Source: Flavobacterium paronense (lineage in GTDB: Bacteria; Bacteroidota; Bacteroidia; Flavobacteriales; Flavobacteriaceae). Taken from it: a stretch of DNA of 64,000 bases. Below are positions 59,914 through 64,000 of the stretch, piece by piece (positions within the stretch are counted from its first letter, which is position 1; each line of letters starts with the position of its first letter). Below the pieces are notes generated by a model. That model saw nothing but the letters and a program-made list of their open reading frames with translations. It had not been told where the DNA came from and made no database searches. Where the stretch lies: NCBI RefSeq assembly GCF_030409795.1, contig NZ_JAUFQN010000019.1, forward strand, positions 2,790,001 through 2,854,000, given 5' to 3'. Position numbers and translations under genes: made by a program.

Positions 59914-60919
59914 TATCAACAATTTAATTAGAAAAAATATTCTTTCGCTCACGCCCTATTCAAGTGCACGAGATGAATACAAAAGCAATCAAGGTATCTT
60001 TTTAGACGCTAATGAAAATCCGTTTGGGAATTTAAATCGCTATCCCGATCCTTATCAATGGCGTTTGAAACAAATTTTAAGCAGTCAAAATAAAGTAGCA
60101 ATCGAAAATATCTTAATTGGCAATGGAAGTGATGAAATTATCGATTTGGTTCAACGTGTTTTTTGTGAACCGAATGAAGATAAAATTATCATTTGTCCAC
60201 CAACGTATGGCGTGTATGAAGTCTATGCGAACATCAATAATCTGGAAATAATTTCAATCCCATTAACCGAAAACTTTCAACTGAATTCAGAAACTATTTT
60301 AGCACAAAATGCCAAAATTTTATACTTGTGTTCACCAAATAATCCAACGGGGAATTCATTAGAAAATTTGGAGTACATTATTAAAAATTTCAATGGAATA
60401 ATATTTTTAGATGAAGCTTATATAGACTTTAGCGAACAACCTTCTTTGGTTACGAAAATCAAACAATATCCAAATTTGATTGTGTCTCAAACGTTCAGTA
60501 AAGCAAGAGGTTTGGCCGCTGTTCGAGTCGGAATTGCTTATGCCAATGAAACAATTATTACGGTAATAAATAAGGTAAAACCGCCTTACAATGTGAGTCA
60601 ATTGAACCAAGAAGCCGCTGTTCAATCGCTTGCTGATGAAGCGAATTTTAAATCGAATATACAATTGATAAAATCAGAACGTGAATTGCTTAAACAATCT
60701 CTTTTGGCTTTGGATTTTGTGATAAAAATTTATCCTTCAGAAGCCAATTTTTTATTGGTCGAAATGGAAAATGCAACCGCCATTTACAACAGTTTAATCG
60801 AACAACAAATAATCACACGCAACCGAAGTTCGGTAGTTGAAAACACTATTCGAATTACTATTGGCACCCCAAAAGAGAATCAACAATTAGTGCGCGCACT
60901 TCAATTACTTACATCATGA
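59906..60919 (+). CDS. hisC: Histidinol-phosphate aminotransferase
   Basis: The PLP-dependent enzyme converts imidazole-acetol phosphate to histidinol phosphate using glutamate. The 337-residue fold-type I protein has [11 protein letters not shown], the cofactor contact [20 protein letters not shown] and the PLP Lys in [16 protein letters not shown]. It overlaps hisD by eight bases and hisB by four, which implies translational coupling. Confidence 0.96.
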   Translation: MDNINNLIRKNILSLTPYSSARDEYKSNQGIFLDANENPFGNLNRYPDPYQWRLKQILSSQNKVAIENILIGNGSDEIIDLVQRVFCEPNEDKIIICPPTYGVYEVYANINNLEIISIPLTENFQLNSETILAQNAKILYLCSPNNPTGNSLENLEYIIKNFNGIIFLDEAYIDFSEQPSLVTKIKQYPNLIVSQTFSKARGLAAVRVGIAYANETIITVINKVKPPYNVSQLNQEAAVQSLADEANFKSNIQLIKSERELLKQSLLALDFVIKIYPSEANFLLVEMENATAIYNSLIEQQIITRNRSSVVENTIRITIGTPKENQQLVRALQLLTS

Positions 60920-62007
60920 AAAAAGTATTATTTATAGATAGAGATGGCACCCTAATCATCGAACCTCCTATCGATTTTCAAGTGGATAGTTTAGAAAAAT
61001 TGGAGTTTTATCCGCAGATTTTTCAGTATTTATCTCGAATCGCCAAAGAACTCGATTATGAGTTGGTTATGGTGACCAATCAAGACGGAATGGGAACCGA
61101 TTCGTTTCCGGAAAACACGTTTTGGCCAGCACAAAATAAGATGCTGAAAGCCTTTAAGAATGAAGGAATCTTATTTTCCGATATTATCATTGACACTTCG
61201 TTTCCGGAACAAAATTTACCAACCCGAAAACCCGGAACGGCATTGCTACAACAATACATCAAAGGCAATTATGACTTAAAAAACTCGTTTGTAATTGGTG
61301 ATCGTATTACTGATATTCAACTTGCAGAAAACTTAGGAAGTCAGGCGATTTTTATTTCGGCTACAGCCAATGAAAGAGCGATTGTATCAACAACATCATG
61401 GGAAATAATTTATAAATTTTTAAAAGAACAACCTCGTGTAGCTCAATTGATTCGCAAGACAAAAGAAACTGAAATTTCAGTTGAAATAAATTTAGATGGC
61501 AATGGAAAAAGCAACATTCAAACTGGTTTAGGATTTTTTGATCACATGCTCGACCAAATTGCAAAACACGGAAATATCGATTTGAACATAACTGTAAAAG
61601 GAGATTTGTATGTTGACGAACACCATACCATTGAAGATGTTGGTATTGCTTTAGGTGATGTTTTCTCGCAAGCTTTGGGTTCTAAAAAAGGGATTACGCG
61701 TTATGGCTTTTTATTGCCGATGGACGATTGTCTGTCGCAAATAGCAATAGATTTTGGTGGTCGTTCATGGTTGGTTTGGGATGCTAAATTTAATAGAGAA
61801 AAAATTGGCGAAATGCCGACTGAGATGTTTTCTCATTTTTTTAAATCATTTTGCGATGGTGCCAAATGTAATTTGAATATCAAATCAGAAGGCGAAAACG
61901 AACACCACAAAATAGAATCTATTTTTAAGGCATTTGCGAAAGCTATAAAAATGGCAATTCAAAAAGACGGGACAAACGGCATTCCAAGCACAAAAGGAAT
62001 TCTATGA
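60916..62007 (+). CDS. hisB: Bifunctional histidinol-phosphatase / imidazoleglycerol-phosphate dehydratase
   Basis: The 363-residue protein fuses two steps. The N-terminal HAD phosphatase (about residues 1-165) has [19 protein letters not shown] and [16 protein letters not shown]. The C-terminal dehydratase (about 170-363) has [27 protein letters not shown] and [17 protein letters not shown], the His/Glu-rich manganese sites. This fusion occurs in gamma-proteobacteria and Bacteroidota, whereas many other bacteria use a single-domain dehydratase. It overlaps hisH by four bases. Confidence 0.97.
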   Translation: MKKVLFIDRDGTLIIEPPIDFQVDSLEKLEFYPQIFQYLSRIAKELDYELVMVTNQDGMGTDSFPENTFWPAQNKMLKAFKNEGILFSDIIIDTSFPEQNLPTRKPGTALLQQYIKGNYDLKNSFVIGDRITDIQLAENLGSQAIFISATANERAIVSTTSWEIIYKFLKEQPRVAQLIRKTKETEISVEINLDGNGKSNIQTGLGFFDHMLDQIAKHGNIDLNITVKGDLYVDEHHTIEDVGIALGDVFSQALGSKKGITRYGFLLPMDDCLSQIAIDFGGRSWLVWDAKFNREKIGEMPTEMFSHFFKSFCDGAKCNLNIKSEGENEHHKIESIFKAFAKAIKMAIQKDGTNGIPSTKGIL

Positions 62008-62582
62008 TAGCAATTGTAAAATACAACGCTGGTAACATTACTTCAGTGAAAAATGCCGTTGAACGGTTAGGTTATTCGTGCATCGTTACCGATGATGAAA
62101 CGATTTTAAAAAAAGCTGAAAAAGTGATTTTTCCTGGTGTGGGCGAAGCAAGTTCGGCGATGCGGTATTTAAAAGAAAAAGGTTTGGACAAAGTAATAAA
62201 AAACCTAACACAACCCGTTTTGGGCATTTGCCTCGGACAACAATTATTATGTCAATTTTCGGAAGAAGGCAACACAAAATGTTTAGGCATTTTTGAAGCA
62301 ACAGTAAAGAAATTTGAACCAAAATCAAAAGTGCCGCATATGGGTTGGAATACAATTTCTAATACAAAATCAGAATTATTCAACGGTATTTCAACTGACG
62401 AAGATTTTTATTTTGTACACAGTTATTATGCCGAAATTAGTAATGAAACGACAGCCATTTGCGATTACATCGTTCCGTTTAGTGCTTCGATGCAAAAGGA
62501 TAATTTTTACGCTACACAATTTCATCCCGAAAAATCATCACAGGTTGGCGAAGAATTATTACTGAACTTTTTAAAACTATAA
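62004..62582 (+). CDS. hisH: Imidazole glycerol phosphate synthase, glutaminase subunit HisH
   Basis: HisH releases ammonia from glutamine and channels it to HisF. The 192-residue class I amidotransferase has the nucleophile Cys in [10 protein letters not shown] and the catalytic His/Glu in [10 protein letters not shown], with [11 protein letters not shown] forming the oxyanion region. It overlaps hisB by four bases. A palindrome-filled gap of 98 bases separates it from hisA. Confidence 0.96.
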   Translation: MIAIVKYNAGNITSVKNAVERLGYSCIVTDDETILKKAEKVIFPGVGEASSAMRYLKEKGLDKVIKNLTQPVLGICLGQQLLCQFSEEGNTKCLGIFEATVKKFEPKSKVPHMGWNTISNTKSELFNGISTDEDFYFVHSYYAEISNETTAICDYIVPFSASMQKDNFYATQFHPEKSSQVGEELLLNFLKL

Positions 62583-62594
62583 ACATATAAAAAG

Positions 62595-62660
62595 TTTTAA
62601 ACCATTAAGGTATTAAGATAATTAAGTCTTAATGAAACTTAATACCTTAATGGTTTAAAA
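62595..62660. repeat. AAACCATTAAG palindromic intergenic repeat (perfect 23-bp arms)
   Basis: The left arm 62595-62617 (TTTTAAACCATTAAGG then TATTAAG) is the exact reverse complement of 62638-62660, a perfect 23-bp inverted repeat. A smaller palindrome, ATTAAG-T-CTTAAT, lies inside the loop. It occupies the hisH-hisA gap of an otherwise overlapping operon. There is no T tract, so it is unlikely to terminate. Confidence 0.9.
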
Positions 62661-62680
62661 AATCAATAGAAAATATTATT

Positions 62681-63394
62681 ATGAGAATCATTCCAGCCAT
62701 AGACATCATCAACGGAAAATGCGTCCGATTGACTAAAGGTGATTACAACACCCAGAAAATCTACAACGAAAACCCTTTGGAAGTTGCCAAATATTTTGAA
62801 GACAACGGCATCCAATATTTACATTTAGTCGACTTAGATGGAGCAAAATCACACCAAATTATCAATCATAAAGTATTGTATCAAATTGCAACCAAAACGA
62901 ATTTGAAAATCGATTTTGGCGGCGGATTAAAGCAAAGAAAAGATCTTGAAATTGCATTTGAAAATGGCGCAAATCAAATTACCGGCGGAAGTATTGCCGC
63001 AAATAATCCAGTAGAATTTTTACAATGGTTGAATGAATTTGGAAGCGAAAAAATCATTTTAGGAGCTGATTGTCTAAATCGGAAAATTGCCACTCAAGGC
63101 TGGTTGGAAACATCGGAACTTGATGTGATTGAATATATTTCTGACTATGTGTCTAAAGGAATTTCAACAGTAATTTGCACCGACATTTCTAAAGACGGAA
63201 TGCTTCAAGGAACATCTAATGAATTGTATTCAGCTATTTTAATTAAGGCCAAAGTAAATCTAATTGCAAGCGGTGGCGTTACAACTTTATCCGATTTAAA
63301 ATTGCTAAAAACGATGGGTTGTGAAGGCGCCATCATTGGAAAAGCTTTGTATGAAGGCACTATAAAAATTGAAAAGCTTAGAGATTTATGTTAA
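62681..63394 (+). CDS. hisA: Phosphoribosylformimino-5-aminoimidazole carboxamide ribotide isomerase
   Basis: The 237-residue TIM barrel performs the Amadori isomerisation of ProFAR to PRFAR. The pattern [20 protein letters not shown] shows the catalytic Asp in AIDI, and the second Asp is in [14 protein letters not shown]. Phosphate-binding loops DFGGGLK and [12 protein letters not shown] are intact. It starts after the palindromic gap and overlaps hisF by seven bases. Confidence 0.96.
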   Translation: MRIIPAIDIINGKCVRLTKGDYNTQKIYNENPLEVAKYFEDNGIQYLHLVDLDGAKSHQIINHKVLYQIATKTNLKIDFGGGLKQRKDLEIAFENGANQITGGSIAANNPVEFLQWLNEFGSEKIILGADCLNRKIATQGWLETSELDVIEYISDYVSKGISTVICTDISKDGMLQGTSNELYSAILIKAKVNLIASGGVTTLSDLKLLKTMGCEGAIIGKALYEGTIKIEKLRDLC

Positions 63395-64000
63395 AGAAAA
63401 GAATCATTCCGTGTTTGGATATTAAAGACGGTCGCGTAGTTAAAGGAGTTCAATTTTTGGAACTGAAAGACGCTGGAAATCCTGTTGAATTAGCTTCATT
63501 TTATTCTAAAAACGGAGCAGATGAATTGGTGTTTTTAGATATCAGCGCCACTTTAGAAAAACGAAAAACTTTAGCCAAAATGGTAACGCAATTGTCCAAA
63601 GAAATCAATATTCCGTTTACCGTTGGCGGAGGCATTCAATCAGTTGATGATGCGAGATTATTATTGCAATCCGGAGCAGATAAAGTGAGTATTAATTCGG
63701 CTGCCGTTTTGAATCCGGAGCTGATTACTGAAATTTCGGAGGCTTTTGGAAGTCAGAGTTTAGTAGTCGCCATTGACATAAAAAAACAAGAAAACGATTG
63801 GTATGTTTTTGTCAAAGGCGGAACCGAATCCACTGGAATTTTAGCCATTGATTGGGCACAAAAAGTTGAACAACTTGGTGCCGGAGAACTATTAGTAACT
63901 TCCATGAACAACGATGGTTCCAAAAACGGATTTGCATTAGAAATTACCAATGCTATTTGTAAAGCCGTTTCCATTCCGGTAATTGCTTCAGGTGGTGCAG
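63388..64000 (+). CDS. hisF: Imidazole glycerol phosphate synthase, cyclase subunit HisF (3' end beyond window)
   Basis: The gene starts at the ATG at 63388 inside the end of hisA and runs off the window, so 204 of about 250 codons are visible. The TIM barrel uses ammonia from HisH to make imidazole glycerol phosphate and AICAR. Motifs are [16 protein letters not shown] (catalytic Asp in CLDI), [20 protein letters not shown] and, close to the edge, [13 protein letters not shown] with the second catalytic Asp. The sequence stops in [10 protein letters not shown]. hisI(E) is probably the next gene but cannot be seen. Confidence 0.95.
   Translation, partial: MLKKRIIPCLDIKDGRVVKGVQFLELKDAGNPVELASFYSKNGADELVFLDISATLEKRKTLAKMVTQLSKEINIPFTVGGGIQSVDDARLLLQSGADKVSINSAAVLNPELITEISEAFGSQSLVVAIDIKKQENDWYVFVKGGTESTGILAIDWAQKVEQLGAGELLVTSMNNDGSKNGFALEITNAICKAVSIPVIASGGA

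Noticed and set aside
1..64000. tRNA, rRNA, phage or transposon genes
   Set aside because: Reading the intergenic stretches gave no cloverleaf-like sequence with a conserved T-loop, no rRNA segment and no integrase or transposase motifs. A tRNA scan could still find something missed by eye.

Overview
The window looks like a chromosomal segment of a Flavobacterium-type bacterium (Bacteroidota). It is AT-rich. Promoter-like sites fit the flavobacterial pattern TTG / TANNTTTG, Shine-Dalgarno sequences are weak or absent, and many genes open with Bacteroidota-style signal peptides ending in SQ, AQ or SC. Several proteins (an SDR-type threonine dehydrogenase, a bifunctional HisB, tandem M13 lipoprotein peptidases, a lycopene cyclase) are typical of that group. 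No rRNA, tRNA, CRISPR array, phage gene or transposase was seen. About 50 genes are supported.

Region 1 (1-14.1 kb, all minus strand) is a nucleobase and deoxyribose catabolic island. PreT/PreA reduce uracil or thymine, dihydropyrimidinase opens the ring, and two unrelated candidate N-carbamoyl hydrolases (a nitrilase-fold enzyme and an M20 enzyme cut by the window edge) release the beta-amino acid. A class III aminotransferase makes the semialdehyde and an MmsA-type dehydrogenase makes acetyl- or propionyl-CoA. An NCS1 permease probably brings in the base. Upstream, a separate unit encodes deoxyribose-phosphate aldolase followed by a complete and a truncated aldehyde dehydrogenase that together look like a split two-domain ALDH16. 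Region 2 (14.3-16.3 kb) is an M13 metallopeptidase lipoprotein.

Region 3 (16.4-27.1 kb) is a galactan/galactose locus: a GntR-type regulator divergent from galM, two GH53 endo-galactanases, a GH2 beta-galactosidase, galK, galT and an SSS sugar symporter, with no SusC/SusD pair. Region 4 (27.1-50.4 kb) is mostly housekeeping: an L,D-transpeptidase, threonine dehydrogenase, Mfd, YraN, LD-carboxypeptidase, methionyl-tRNA synthetase, a HAD phosphatase, an HRDC protein, SSB, M28, S9 and M13 peptidases, and several small membrane or secreted proteins of unknown function.

Region 5 (50.5-57.5 kb) is metal-related: a SCO protein and the feoA-feoB-FeoX unit, convergent with a DtxR/MntR-type regulator and an Nramp transporter fused to a universal-stress domain. 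A lycopene cyclase is divergent from the Nramp gene. Region 6 (57.5 kb to the end) is the histidine operon hisGDCBHAF, preceded by a leader peptide with four consecutive His codons and an intrinsic terminator, a clear attenuation arrangement.

Two kinds of non-coding structure recur. One is a family of palindromes built on AAACCATTAAG, present at least six times in gaps between co-oriented genes. The other is a pair of larger multi-stem elements (831-955 and 42403-42485) resembling structured RNA elements common in flavobacterial intergenic regions.
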